Source of the DNA: Isosphaera sp.
GTDB taxonomy: Bacteria > Planctomycetota > Planctomycetia > Gemmatales > Gemmataceae
Assembly (NCBI GenBank): GCA_013822345.1
Contig: PNKH01000015.1
Location: 1-64,000, forward strand
Direction of reading: 5' to 3'
Length of the DNA: 64,000 bases
Shown: positions 37,926-47,074 of the stretch, piece after piece
Position numbering within the stretch: the stretch's first letter is position 1
Layout of the letters: each line of letters begins with the position of its first letter
Program-made: the position numbers and the translations under genes
Notes under the pieces: model-generated
The model's database searches: none
Told to the model about the DNA's origin: nothing
What the model saw: only the letters and a program-made list of their open reading frames with translations

Positions 37926-40900
37926 TCACCCCTCGTCCACGTCCCGCCACACGGTCACGTCGAGCCGGGCGTGGGCCGGGCACTGCTGGGCCTCCGGCAG
38001 CGCCCGGTACGCGGCCGCCGCCGCCGGCCCGAGCTGCGGCAGCGCCGCCAGCGGCACCGCCGGCCACTCCCGGTACACCGCCAGCTCGTCCGGGGTGTCG
38101 GCGACCGGCAGGTCCTTGACCGGCACCGCCCCCACCGCCAGGTCCCGGAGCGGCCCCTCCCCCGGGCACCCGAGCACCGCCACCTCGTCGGCCGACCACG
38201 GCCCGCCCCCGACCCACCCCGGCTCCGCCCCCAGGTACGCCTGCTCGACCGCCCGCTCGGCCTGCCGCGGGGTCGGGTACTTGCCGGCGAACATGGCCGC
38301 GAAGTCGACCGCCCCGAGCCGCCGGTCCAGGTGCGCCCGCGCCTCCTCGCACACCGCCGCGGCCACCGCCTCCGCCCCCCCGGCCGGGTTCAGGCACGCC
38401 TGGAACAGCCCCTCGGCCGCCCCCGCCACCGCCGCCTGCGCCCGCCGGTCGACCTCCGCCAGGTCGTGGTCCCCGAGCACCCCCAGGAACTTCTCCACCG
38501 CCTCCCCGACCGACCCGCACCCGGGCGGCAGCAGCCGGCCCCCGACCTCCCCCTCCTCGGCCCGGAGGCGCCGCAGGTCGGCCGCCGCGGCCAGCCGGGC
38601 CCGGGCCGCGGCCACGTCGGCCAGCTGCCCGGTCAGGGCGTCCCGGACGGCCTGGTAGACGGCGAACACGGCCCGCCCGAGGACCGCCCGGAGGCGGGCC
38701 CGCGGGAACGCCCTCACCGCCTCGGCGAACTCCCCGGCGGGCGGCCGCCGTACCCCCTTCTCCCCGTGGGCGCACCGGCTCGCGCACTCGAACCCGGCCT
38801 GGGCCGCCGCGTCCGCCTCGGCCGCCGCCCGGAACTCCGCCTCCATCAGCCGGTCGGTCGTCGCCAGGCACTGGCGGAGCACCTCCTCCGCCCCGGCCAG
38901 CCGGAACTCCGGGTCGTCCACCAGGACCGGGACCAGCGTCCGGAGGTCCAGCGCGAACCCGGCCGCCGCCACCGCCGCCTCCTCCCCGACCGCCGCCTCG
39001 ACCGCGGTCGGCGGCCGCTTCGCCGACGACGCCGGCGGGCCGAGCACCTCGGCCAACCGGTCCAGGGCGGCCGCCACCCGGGCCGGGTCCGGGAGCCGGG
39101 CCAGCCACCCCCGGCCCGGGGCCAGCGGGTCGGCCGTCCGGGCGATCTCCCCTTCCACACTCCCGCCGGCGGCCGCGTCCGCGGCGGACCGGAGACGGGC
39201 CAGGACGGCGCCCGGGTCGAGCCCGAGTTCCGCCCACCGCTGCCGAGTCATCCCGGGGACCACGTCCCGCGCCCGCCGCGGGTCCGGGGCCGCCCACCCC
39301 TTGAGCACCACCCGGGCGACCGCCGCCGCCGCCCCGGTCACCACCTCCCCGCGCGGCCACCCGAACCCGGCCAGCCCGAACGCCGACAGGGTCACCGCCG
39401 GCCCCTCCTCGGCCGCCGGCCGGTGCTCGTCCGCCGCCCGCCCGACCGGGGTGAACAGGTTCAGCCGGACCAGCTCGGCCGCGTCGGCGTACGGCCGGAA
39501 GTCCGCCGGGGCCGCCGGCACCGGCCGCGGGGCGGCCGGCGGGAGGATCCGCGACGACGGCTTGACCACCGCCCCGGACCCCGGGCGGGCTGGGAACGCC
39601 GGCACCGACCCCGACCCGGACGGGGCGCCGGGGACGACCGCCGGGCCGGGGACCAGGTAGCACCGGGCGAACGGCGGGGCCTTGTCCCGGACCGCCCCGT
39701 TCCGGTCGTCGTACCCGGCCGCGAACACCGTGTCCGCGCGGGAGTAGTGGTTCAGCTCGGTCAGGGCGGCGTAGGTGTTCCCGAGGGCCTGCGGGGCGGT
39801 GACCGCCGGGTCGGCCGGCGGGACGACCAGCACCCCGACCACGTCCGGGTGCTCGTACCCGAGCCGCCGGAGGCGGGTCCGGACGGCGTACGCCGCGTCC
39901 AGGAATGCGCCCCCGCCGGTCCCCCCGCCGAGCCCGGCGACGACGTACACCCGCGGCCGGTTCGTCCGCCGCTCCAGCCCGGTCCGGGCCTCCGTCCGGG
40001 CCAGCGACTCGTCCGACAGGGCGGCCGCCAGCTCGACCTCGACCTTCCCCATCAGGGTGCGGTAGTGGTCGCAGAACGCGAGCCGGCCGAACAGCCGGAC
40101 GCCCATCGTCCGCGGCACCCGCTGGAGCTTGTACAAGAGCTGCGGGTCGAACCACCCGTCGGTCAGCGGCCGGCCGTTGGCCCGCGGCTTGTGGTAGTGA
40201 GCGGCCCGGTTCAGTTGGGCAGCGAACACCTCGTCCGGGCCGAGCCCGGCGAGCCGGTCGGCCGGCCGCGGGCGGGCCGCGTCGGCCAGGTCGTCCGGGT
40301 CGGTGTCGACGTACAGGAGGCGGACGGCCGGGGTGGCGTCCGGCGGGCCGTACCGCTCGGCGAGGTCGAACCGGAGCCGCTGCAGCACCCGGAGCCCGGC
40401 CCGGCCGAGGCCGAGGACCAGGGCCGGGCGCAACGGCCCGGGGCCGGTCACCTCCGGCGGGGCGGGGGTGAACACCGGGCCGGTCGTCTCGGTCACCGCC
40501 CGGGGCGGCGGGGTGTCGGTCGTCGCCTCGGCCGGGACGACCAGAGGGACCGGGTCGGCCGGCCGCTCGACCGGGTCGGTGGCGAACATGGTCGGGGTGT
40601 CGGAGACGGCGGCGGCCCGCCCGGGGTGCCCGCCGCCGGCCAGGGCGCGGACGAAGGTGGTGACGTTCGGCCACCGGTCCTCCGGCTTCTTGGCCAGGGC
40701 CCGGGCGAGGGCCGGGCGGTCGCCGGGCGGGGACGGGCCGAGGTTCGGGGGGAGGTTCAGGTGCTGCATCAGGAGCTGGCTCATGCTCCCGCCGTCGAAC
40801 GGCCGGACGCCGGTCAGCAGCTCCTGGTAGACGCACGCCAGGCTGTACTGGTCGCAGTACCGGGTGACCAGCCCGTCGAACGTCTCGGGGGCGGCGTACA

Positions 40901-41450
40901 CCGGGGTGATCCCGCCGGTCACCTCGGCGATCAGCCCCTCCAGGTCCTTCACCTGCCCGAAGTCGGCGACCTTGACGTGGCTGTGGAGGAGGAACAGGTT
41001 CTGCGGCTTGATGTCCAGGTGCTGGAGCTGGAACCGGTCGTCGAACAGGTCGAGGACCTCGGCGACCTCGGCCATGTACCCGAGGAGCTCGTCGCGGGGG
41101 ATGCCGGGGAGGCCGCGGTCCCGGCAGGCCCGGAACCGGTCCCACAGGTTGCAGTCGGCCAGCTCCATGGTAATGAGGAGGCGGCCCTCGACGATGTCGT
41201 ACCGGTCGAGGGCGAGGAGGTACGGGTGGCGGACCTGCTTGACCCGCTTGAGCGACTTCAGCTCCTGCTCGGCGTACCGGACGAGGTCGTTGTCGCGGCT
41301 GCGGAGGTCGCCGTGGATGATCTTGATGGCCTTGAAGATGCCGCCGGGGGCCTCGGCCCGCCAGACCTCGCCGAACCCGCCGGCCCCGAGGCGGTCGAGG
41401 AGGGTGTACCCGGGAATCGGCTCGGCGTGAGCCTCGATGCGGACGGGCAT
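37926..41450 (-). CDS. Ser/Thr kinase fused to a tubulin-like GTPase domain (paralog 1)
   Basis: ATG 41450 gives 1,174 residues. The kinase (about 15-272) has L-G-A-G-G-F-G-E-V-W, a Lys in F-K-A-I-K, L-Q-H-L-D-I-K-P-Q-N (HLD in place of HRD), D-F-G-Q and Y-A-A-P-E-T. A Pro-rich linker (about 285-340) follows. The next part begins A-L-V-L-G-L-G-R-A-G and contains V-V-A-G-L-G-G-G-T-G-G-G-A-F (about 503-516), the tubulin/FtsZ phosphate loop. The remaining ~650 residues are long helical segments of unknown fold. The end contains V-Y-R-E-W-P-A and C-P-A-H-A-R-L-D, shared with the paralog at 42857. It may be a filament or scaffold whose assembly is tied to phosphorylation. No membrane helix is evident. 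Confidence 0.88.
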   Translation of the reverse strand: MPVRIEAHAEPIPGYTLLDRLGAGGFGEVWRAEAPGGIFKAIKIIHGDLRSRDNDLVRYAEQELKSLKRVKQVRHPYLLALDRYDIVEGRLLITMELADCNLWDRFRACRDRGLPGIPRDELLGYMAEVAEVLDLFDDRFQLQHLDIKPQNLFLLHSHVKVADFGQVKDLEGLIAEVTGGITPVYAAPETFDGLVTRYCDQYSLACVYQELLTGVRPFDGGSMSQLLMQHLNLPPNLGPSPPGDRPALARALAKKPEDRWPNVTTFVRALAGGGHPGRAAAVSDTPTMFATDPVERPADPVPLVVPAEATTDTPPPRAVTETTGPVFTPAPPEVTGPGPLRPALVLGLGRAGLRVLQRLRFDLAERYGPPDATPAVRLLYVDTDPDDLADAARPRPADRLAGLGPDEVFAAQLNRAAHYHKPRANGRPLTDGWFDPQLLYKLQRVPRTMGVRLFGRLAFCDHYRTLMGKVEVELAAALSDESLARTEARTGLERRTNRPRVYVVAGLGGGTGGGAFLDAAYAVRTRLRRLGYEHPDVVGVLVVPPADPAVTAPQALGNTYAALTELNHYSRADTVFAAGYDDRNGAVRDKAPPFARCYLVPGPAVVPGAPSGSGSVPAFPARPGSGAVVKPSSRILPPAAPRPVPAAPADFRPYADAAELVRLNLFTPVGRAADEHRPAAEEGPAVTLSAFGLAGFGWPRGEVVTGAAAAVARVVLKGWAAPDPRRARDVVPGMTRQRWAELGLDPGAVLARLRSAADAAAGGSVEGEIARTADPLAPGRGWLARLPDPARVAAALDRLAEVLGPPASSAKRPPTAVEAAVGEEAAVAAAGFALDLRTLVPVLVDDPEFRLAGAEEVLRQCLATTDRLMEAEFRAAAEADAAAQAGFECASRCAHGEKGVRRPPAGEFAEAVRAFPRARLRAVLGRAVFAVYQAVRDALTGQLADVAAARARLAAAADLRRLRAEEGEVGGRLLPPGCGSVGEAVEKFLGVLGDHDLAEVDRRAQAAVAGAAEGLFQACLNPAGGAEAVAAAVCEEARAHLDRRLGAVDFAAMFAGKYPTPRQAERAVEQAYLGAEPGWVGGGPWSADEVAVLGCPGEGPLRDLAVGAVPVKDLPVADTPDELAVYREWPAVPLAALPQLGPAAAAAYRALPEAQQCPAHARLDVTVWRDVDEG

Positions 41451-41590
41451 GGGCGGCCCCCGGCGGGTCGAAGGTGTGCGCGGTCGGTGGCAGAAGCCTA
41501 GCACGGAATCCGTGCCGGGTGCGGAACCCGGCGGGGGCGGGCGGCATCGGAAAAGTGAGCGCGGGGCGGATCGAACCCGGGGGGCGGCCG

Positions 41591-42295
41591 ATGCGGCACT
41601 CACTCGTTGCCGGGGCGGCGGGCGTGACGGGCCTGGCGGTCGGCCTGCTGATCGGCCGTCCCGGTCGCCCCGGGCCGGACATCGCCCGACCCGACCCGCC
41701 GGCCGGACCCGCCACCGCCCCGCCGCCGCGCGAGGTGGTCGAGCGGCGGACCTTCATCCCGCTCGGCGAGGTCTACTCCACGAGCTTCCAGCGGGAGTTG
41801 GCCGGGGCGCCGCCGGCCGAGGACGACCGACTCCGCGAGGTGTTCGAAGACATCAAGCGGGCGGCCCGCGACACCGGGACGTCGAACGCGTTCGTCCTCT
41901 GGGCCGACACCCCTCGCGAACTCGTCTCCTACACCCGCCACGCGCTCCGGAACGGCTACCCGCCGGAGGCGGGGGGGCGGCGGGACGTGCCCCCCGGCAC
42001 GCCGCTGAACCTGTGGCTGGTGGTGACCCTCCGCCCGTCGCGCTGGCGGGTCGAGGCGGTCGAGTCGTACGGGAGCCGGGTCCGGTTCCGGTACTCCCGG
42101 CCCGAGTCCCTCTTCGCGACCGGCGACCTCCACCCGTACGTGTACTGGTGCCGGCTGCCGGAGGCGCACCACGACGTGTACCGGGTGGAGCTGTTCGACG
42201 AGGGGGAGGGCGAGGTGGTGTTGACGCGACGGGTCCGCGTCCGCCGCCCGGTCGAGCCGGACCCGGTGGTGGTCGACCCGGACTCGGCGAAGTGA
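41591..42295 (+). CDS. Small anchored protein of unknown function between kinase-tubulin genes
   Basis: The start at ATG 41591 gives 234 residues; the ORF extends upstream without a better start. The N-terminus (S-L-V-A-G-A-A-G-V-T-G-L-A-V-G-L-L-I-G) is one membrane helix, followed by a Pro-rich stretch to about residue 50. The rest is a soluble domain with T-F-I-P-L-G-E-V-Y-S-T-S-F, C-terminal strands (V-Y-W-C-R-L-P-E) and a final acidic region. It is divergent from kinase-tubulin paralog 1 and convergent with the toxin gene. It is not similar to anything I recognise. A link to the kinase-tubulin genes is only positional. Confidence 0.75.
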   Translation: MRHSLVAGAAGVTGLAVGLLIGRPGRPGPDIARPDPPAGPATAPPPREVVERRTFIPLGEVYSTSFQRELAGAPPAEDDRLREVFEDIKRAARDTGTSNAFVLWADTPRELVSYTRHALRNGYPPEAGGRRDVPPGTPLNLWLVVTLRPSRWRVEAVESYGSRVRFRYSRPESLFATGDLHPYVYWCRLPEAHHDVYRVELFDEGEGEVVLTRRVRVRRPVEPDPVVVDPDSAK

Positions 42296-42311
42296 CGGCG
42301 GGCCGGGCGGG

Positions 42312-42572
42312 TCAGCGGCCGTACCGCTTGACCGTGCGGACCCGGACGATCCGGTCGACCGGATCGACGTGGAACACGACCGCGAGCAGGACGGGGAATG
42401 TGACCCGGAACCCGCCGGCCCGGGACTCCCCCTCGTTGAGCGGGTCGGACCTGAGCCGGGCGTTCAGGGCGTCGACCGCGGCGGCCATCCGCTCCCGCTC
42501 TTCCGGGGTCGCACGGACGTAGACGTCGGCGAGGGCGTCCAGGGCCTTGTTCAGCCAGATCAGGGCGAACAT
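42312..42572 (-). CDS. RelE/ParE-like toxin (second pair)
   Basis: This 86-residue protein from ATG 42572 overlaps the upstream antitoxin-like gene by 13 bases. The N-terminus F-A-L-I-W-L-N-K-A-L-D-A-L-A is followed by an Arg/Glu helix and D-P-L-N-E-G-E-S-R, a segment I associate with planctomycete RelE/ParE members. The end is strand-rich and basic (F-H-V-D-P-V-D-R-I-V-R-V-R-T-V-K-R). It would be a ribosome- or gyrase-directed toxin. It lies downstream of, and in the same direction as, kinase-tubulin paralog 2. The size and motif support the family; the target is not known. Confidence 0.75.
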   Translation of the reverse strand: MFALIWLNKALDALADVYVRATPEERERMAAAVDALNARLRSDPLNEGESRAGGFRVTFPVLLAVVFHVDPVDRIVRVRTVKRYGR

Positions 42573-42805
42573 CGGTCGATCTCCCGGAGACGGGCCATCA
42601 CCTCCTCCGGGGTGTGCCAGACCGCGTTCGGGTCGTTCAACCCCTGCTCCAGCTCCTCGTCGGTGAGGCCGACCTCGGGGAACGACATCTTCGGGGCCGG
42701 GACGAACCGGCCGAGCACCCGCCCGTCCGGGCCGAGAAGCTCGTCCTCTCCGGTCGCGGCCGACAGGACCGCGGCCGACGCCGCGTCGTGGATGTGGATC
42801 GGCAT
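42560..42805 (-). CDS. Antitoxin-like protein (second pair)
   Basis: The 81-residue protein starts at ATG 42805 (M-P-I-H-I-H-D-A-A-S-A-A-V-L). The N-terminal part may form a short beta hairpin (D-G-R-V-L-G-R-F-V). The C-terminal half is acidic and helical (T-D-E-E-L-E-Q-G-L and T-P-E-E-V-M-A-R-L-R-E-I), as expected for a segment that wraps a toxin. It precedes the toxin with a 13-base overlap. It starts 51 bases after the stop of kinase-tubulin paralog 2, so all three could share one transcript. The antitoxin call depends on context. Confidence 0.7.
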   Translation of the reverse strand: MPIHIHDAASAAVLSAATGEDELLGPDGRVLGRFVPAPKMSFPEVGLTDEELEQGLNDPNAVWHTPEEVMARLREIDRCSP

Positions 42806-42856
42806 GGGAACCCTCCGGGTGGATGGGTTCAGGATACCACCGGGAGGTGGGCGACG

Positions 42857-45800
42857 CTACCCGCCCGGGAGCTGCCACGGCACGTCCGTCCGGGCGTGCG
42901 GCGGGTGGTCGGCGGCCGACATCGCCCCGTACGCCTCCCGCCCGTACTCCCCCAACTGCGGCATGCCGGCCAGGTCCAGCGCCGGGTACTCGCGGTAGAA
43001 GCAGATGTCGTCCGGCAGCGGGGCGGGCGTCAGCTCCACCCCCGGCAGCACCGCCGCCGCCAGCGCCCGCAGCTTGTCCCCCGCCTCCCCCGGCGGCACC
43101 CCGAACACGTTCACCTCCGCCGGTTGCTCCCCGCCCCGCGTCGTCGTCAGGTCCGGGGCCGCCTCCCCGAACGCCTCCCCCACCAGCGGCTCCGCGCTCC
43201 CGTCCGCCGTCCGGTACCGGAAGAACACCGCCGCCGGGTCCGAGTGGTCCAGCTTCCCGTCCAGGAACTCCCGCGACCGGGCCAGCAGCAGGTCGCGGAA
43301 CGGCGGCCCCTTCTCCACCGGCTTCAGGCACACGCTCCCCAACCCCTTGAACTTCTTCCCGACCTCCCGCTGCAGGGTCTGCTCGAACGACAGCAGGTCC
43401 TCCGGGGCCAGCCCGGCCAGGAACCGGTCGGCCGCCTCGTCCAGGTCCTTGCACCCGTCCGGCAGGATCAGCTTGCCGGCCCCGCCCGCGTCGGCCGGCG
43501 GGGCCGCCTTCGCCAGCGCGGCGTGCAACTCGGCCATGCTCCCCCGGCAGAAGTTGATCTCCCGCAGGTACTCCGGGGCGTTCCCCAGCAGCTTCCGGTA
43601 CAGCGACAGGCACAGGTCGGTGACGTGCAGCTGTAGCCGCTTCCGCGGGTACACCCGCAGCAGGTCCAGGATCTCCGCCGCCGCCCCCGCCTTCCGCCCC
43701 GGCAGCGCCCCGAACCCGGTCGCCGCGTTCAGCGTCCCGATCACCTGGAACAGCCGGCCGTAGGCCGCCCGCACCTCCTTGTCCAGGTCCGCCCGCACCG
43801 GCTCCAGCGCGTCGACCTGCAGCTTCACCCGGTCGGCGATCTGCCGGACCGCCTCCTCCGCCCCCGGGATGCGGAACTGCGGCACCTCCAGGAACGTCGC
43901 CGCCATCACCGCCACGTGCCCCTCCGCGTCCCGCGTCAGGGCCTCGTACCGGGCGGTCAGCGGGGCGACCAGCGACCCGGGGGCGTCGCTCTCGCAGTCC
44001 GGCTTCCCGACCACCTTGATGAGCGAGTCGAGCACCGCGCACGCCCCGGCCGCGTCCACCTTCGCGCTCGACGGGGTGCGCGTCCGGAGCGGGTCGATGA
44101 ACGCGTCGAACACCCGGTCCGGGTCCTCCCGCAGGGCCTCCCGGACCGCCCCGTTCAGCTCCCCGACCGTCGCCTCGATCCCGAGCCGCCGCTCGTCCCA
44201 CTGCCCGGCCAGCCACGCCGCGATCGGCTCCCGCAGGTGCGCCGCCTCCTTCGCCGTCCACCGCTGCACCTGCCGCTGGGCGAACCGCCGGGTCGCCGCC
44301 GCCAGCAGCTCCGGCCGCGGCCACGACAGCCGGTACAGGCCGAACGTCTGGCACGCCGGGCCGGCCGCCGGGCTCGCCGCCCGGCACGCCTCCCGGGCCG
44401 CGTCCGCCACCCGCCCGGCCGGGGTCAGGAGCTCGTTGAACAGGGCCCGGGCCGCCTTCCCGGCGGCCTCCGCCTGGTCCTTCGGGTCGGCCTTCTTCGG
44501 CAGCGGCAGCACCGCCACCCGGGCGAACGGGGCGTCCGAGTCGACGACCGCCGCCTCGGACTTGTCGAACACCGTCTGGTACCGGGTCCGGCGGGCCTGG
44601 AAGTGGTGCAACTCGGCCAGCGCGGCGCACGCGTTCCCGAGCGCCGCCCCGCGGGCCGACGCCTTGTCCGCCGGCGGGACGAAGAACAGCCCGACCACCT
44701 CCGGCTTCAGGTACCCGACCTGGCGGAGCTCGTGCCGCAGGAGGAACGCGAGGTCGAGGAACATCCCCCCGCCGGTCCCCCCGGCCAGCCCGGCGACGAC
44801 GTACGCCCGCGGCCGGTTCGTCCGCAGCCCGAGCTTGGTCGCCTTCTCGGCCTCGGCCAGCGGGGCGTCGGAGAGGAACGCCTCGACCTCCTGCCGCACC
44901 CGCTGGGCGACCAGCCGGTAGTTGTCGAACAGGGCGAGCCGGCCGAACGCCCGCACCCCGCCGGCCGCCCCGGGGTTGCGGGCGAGCTGGTACAGGGTGC
45001 CGGGCGGCATCCAGGCGTCGACCGGCGGGAGCGACTCCCGCTGGAGGTAGTGCCCGGGGCGGTGGAGCCGGGCCAGCACCGCCTCCCGCGGGGCGACCGC
45101 CGCCGGGTCGTCCGGCGGGCCCGCCGGGACCGCCTCCGGGTCGGTGTCGACGTACAGGACGCGGACGCTCGGCACCCGGTCCGGGTGGCCGTACCGGTCG
45201 CGGATCAGCCCCTTCAGGTGCTCGACCGCCCGCTTCCCGGTCGCCCCGACGGCGACCACCAGGGCCGGGAACAAGACCCCGTCCCCGGCCTTCTCCGGCG
45301 GGGCGATCCCGAGGCTCCCCATCCGCCCGGTCTGGAAGATGGCGGCCCGCTGGAGGGTGACCGACGGGTTCGACCCGGGCGGCCCCGGGGTGACGAGGCG
45401 GGGGCCGAACCCGGGCGGCGGGGGCGGGGTGCGGTCGCCCGCCCCGCCCGGCTTGACCAGCGGCGGGAGGGTGCTCGGGTGCGGGGTCTGGGTCCGGGTC
45501 AGGACGTTCGGGTCCGGGCCGGGCCGGCCGGGGCCGCCGGGGGCCATCCGGGTGACCAGGACCGAATCCGACCCGCGGTCCGCGGCGGCCCGCGGGGCCG
45601 GGGTGAGGGCCGGGCCGGCCGGGGCGGGGGTCGGCGGCGGGGCCGCCGGCTGCCCGGCCTGGCGGAGCGCCCGCACCATCTCGGCGCACGTCGGCCACCG
45701 GTCGTCCGGCTTCTTCGCCAGCCCGCGGGCGATGACCGGCTTGTCGGCCGCCGGCAGGGCGGCGAGGTCGGGCGCCCCGTTGATGTGCTGCATCAGCAGC

Positions 45801-46480
45801 TGGCGGGTGTTCGACCCGTTGAACGGCCGGGTCCCGGTGAGCAGCTCCTGGAAGACGATGGCGAGGCTGTACTGGTCGGAGAAGCGGGAGATCCAGCCCT
45901 CGAACGTCTCCGGGGCGGCGTACACCGGGGTGACCCCGCCGGTGACCGTGGCCCGGACGCCCTCGAGCACCTTCGCCAGCCCGAAGTCGGCGACCTTGAC
46001 GTGGTTGTGGACCAGGAACAGGTTCTGCGGCTTGATGTCGAGGTGCTGGATCTGGTAGTGCCCGTTCATCAGGTCGAGGGCTTCGGCCGCCTCCTCCAGG
46101 TAGCGGAGGAGTTCTTCCCGCGGCACCCCCTGCAGCCCCTGGTTGCGGCACTCCTTGAACCGGTCCCACAGGTTGCGGTCGGCCAGCTCCATCACGATAA
46201 TGAGCTGGCCGTCGATCGCGTCGTACCGCTCCAGGGACAGGATGTACGGGTGGCGGATGTCCCGGACCCGCTTCAGCGCCTTCAGCTCCTGCTCGGCCGG
46301 CCGGCTCTCCTCGTCCATCGCGTCGAGGTCGCCGAACACGAACTTGGCGGCCTTGAGCAACCCCCCGGGGGCCTCGACCTTCCACACCTCGCCGAACCCG
46401 CCGCGGCCGAGGCGCTCGATCAGCCGGTACCCCTTGAGCGGGCCGGGCAGTTCCTCGTGGCTGACCAGACGGACCGGCAT
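42857..46480 (-). CDS. Ser/Thr kinase fused to a tubulin-like GTPase domain (paralog 2)
   Basis: ATG 46480 gives 1,207 residues; longer frames start upstream without support. The kinase (about 17-275) has L-G-R-G-G-F-G-E-V-W, Lys in L-K-A-A-K-F, I-Q-H-L-D-I-K-P-Q-N, D-F-G-L-A and Y-A-A-P-E-T. A long Pro/Gly linker (about 278-400) is followed by A-L-V-V-A-V-G-A-T-G-K and V-V-A-G-L-A-G-G-T-G-G-G-M-F (about 560-573), the tubulin-type loop with one Gly changed to Ala. The C-terminal end (F-Y-R-E-Y-P-A and P-P-H-A-R-T-D) matches paralog 1. The two proteins are colinear throughout, so they arose by duplication. Linker length is the main difference. Confidence 0.88.
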   Translation of the reverse strand: MPVRLVSHEELPGPLKGYRLIERLGRGGFGEVWKVEAPGGLLKAAKFVFGDLDAMDEESRPAEQELKALKRVRDIRHPYILSLERYDAIDGQLIIVMELADRNLWDRFKECRNQGLQGVPREELLRYLEEAAEALDLMNGHYQIQHLDIKPQNLFLVHNHVKVADFGLAKVLEGVRATVTGGVTPVYAAPETFEGWISRFSDQYSLAIVFQELLTGTRPFNGSNTRQLLMQHINGAPDLAALPAADKPVIARGLAKKPDDRWPTCAEMVRALRQAGQPAAPPPTPAPAGPALTPAPRAAADRGSDSVLVTRMAPGGPGRPGPDPNVLTRTQTPHPSTLPPLVKPGGAGDRTPPPPPGFGPRLVTPGPPGSNPSVTLQRAAIFQTGRMGSLGIAPPEKAGDGVLFPALVVAVGATGKRAVEHLKGLIRDRYGHPDRVPSVRVLYVDTDPEAVPAGPPDDPAAVAPREAVLARLHRPGHYLQRESLPPVDAWMPPGTLYQLARNPGAAGGVRAFGRLALFDNYRLVAQRVRQEVEAFLSDAPLAEAEKATKLGLRTNRPRAYVVAGLAGGTGGGMFLDLAFLLRHELRQVGYLKPEVVGLFFVPPADKASARGAALGNACAALAELHHFQARRTRYQTVFDKSEAAVVDSDAPFARVAVLPLPKKADPKDQAEAAGKAARALFNELLTPAGRVADAAREACRAASPAAGPACQTFGLYRLSWPRPELLAAATRRFAQRQVQRWTAKEAAHLREPIAAWLAGQWDERRLGIEATVGELNGAVREALREDPDRVFDAFIDPLRTRTPSSAKVDAAGACAVLDSLIKVVGKPDCESDAPGSLVAPLTARYEALTRDAEGHVAVMAATFLEVPQFRIPGAEEAVRQIADRVKLQVDALEPVRADLDKEVRAAYGRLFQVIGTLNAATGFGALPGRKAGAAAEILDLLRVYPRKRLQLHVTDLCLSLYRKLLGNAPEYLREINFCRGSMAELHAALAKAAPPADAGGAGKLILPDGCKDLDEAADRFLAGLAPEDLLSFEQTLQREVGKKFKGLGSVCLKPVEKGPPFRDLLLARSREFLDGKLDHSDPAAVFFRYRTADGSAEPLVGEAFGEAAPDLTTTRGGEQPAEVNVFGVPPGEAGDKLRALAAAVLPGVELTPAPLPDDICFYREYPALDLAGMPQLGEYGREAYGAMSAADHPPHARTDVPWQLPGG

Positions 46481-46588
46481 CGGTGGGCCGCCGGGGGACG
46501 GGGACCTGGTGCGGGGCGTGGCGGGCGCGCGGGCGCCCGGCTGGGGTTTCACCACATCCTTAGTTCAGGGCCGGGGGTTAAGCAAACC

Positions 46589-47044
46589 ATGACCCCCCCC
46601 GTGAGCCCCGGCGGGAATCCCACGCCGCCGCCGGAGCGGTGGGTGGCGCTGTCGGTCCGGCAGCCGTGGGCGGCGCTGCTGGTGGCCGGGGTGAAGACGG
46701 TCGAGGTGCGGACGTGGCCGACCCGGCGGCGCGGGCCGGTGCTGATCCACGCCGGCCGGCTCCCGGACGAGCGCCCGGACGGGTGGGCCCTGCTCGACAC
46801 CCCGGAGTTGCGCGCCTGGGTCGGGCTCGGCGGCGGGGTGATCGGGGTCGCGGACCTGGTGGACTGCGTCCGGTACGATACCGCCGAGGCGTTCGCGGCG
46901 GCGGAGGCCGAGCACCGCAACCCGCCGGACTGGTTCCGCCCGCCGCGGCTGTACGGGTTCGCGTTCCGCAACCCCCGGCCGGTCGCGTTCCGGCCGTTCA
47001 CCGGCCAGACGTTCTTCTTCCCGGTGGAACCGGCCGCCGGGTGA
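46589..47044 (+). CDS. ASCH-domain protein
   Basis: ATG 46589 gives 151 residues. The ASCH fold starts with W-V-A-L-S-V-R-Q-P-W-A-A-L-L and continues K-T-V-E-V-R-T-W-P-T, followed by P-V-L-I-H-A-G-R. These are the conserved strands and basic residues that form an RNA-binding cleft in ASCH proteins. Several members bind modified nucleosides or RNA, and some regulate translation. A C-terminal segment (R-L-Y-G-F-A-F-R-N-P-R-P) is typical. The gene is divergent from kinase-tubulin paralog 2 (108 bp apart). The ligand is unknown. Confidence 0.88.
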   Translation: MTPPVSPGGNPTPPPERWVALSVRQPWAALLVAGVKTVEVRTWPTRRRGPVLIHAGRLPDERPDGWALLDTPELRAWVGLGGGVIGVADLVDCVRYDTAEAFAAAEAEHRNPPDWFRPPRLYGFAFRNPRPVAFRPFTGQTFFFPVEPAAG

Positions 47045-47074
47045 GCCCCGGGGTCGGTGGCGGGCCGGTGCCTG

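Noticed and set aside
42312-46385. 1,357-codon minus-strand frame
   Set aside because: Only its last 86 codons are real (the toxin). The rest is a shadow of kinase-tubulin paralog 2.
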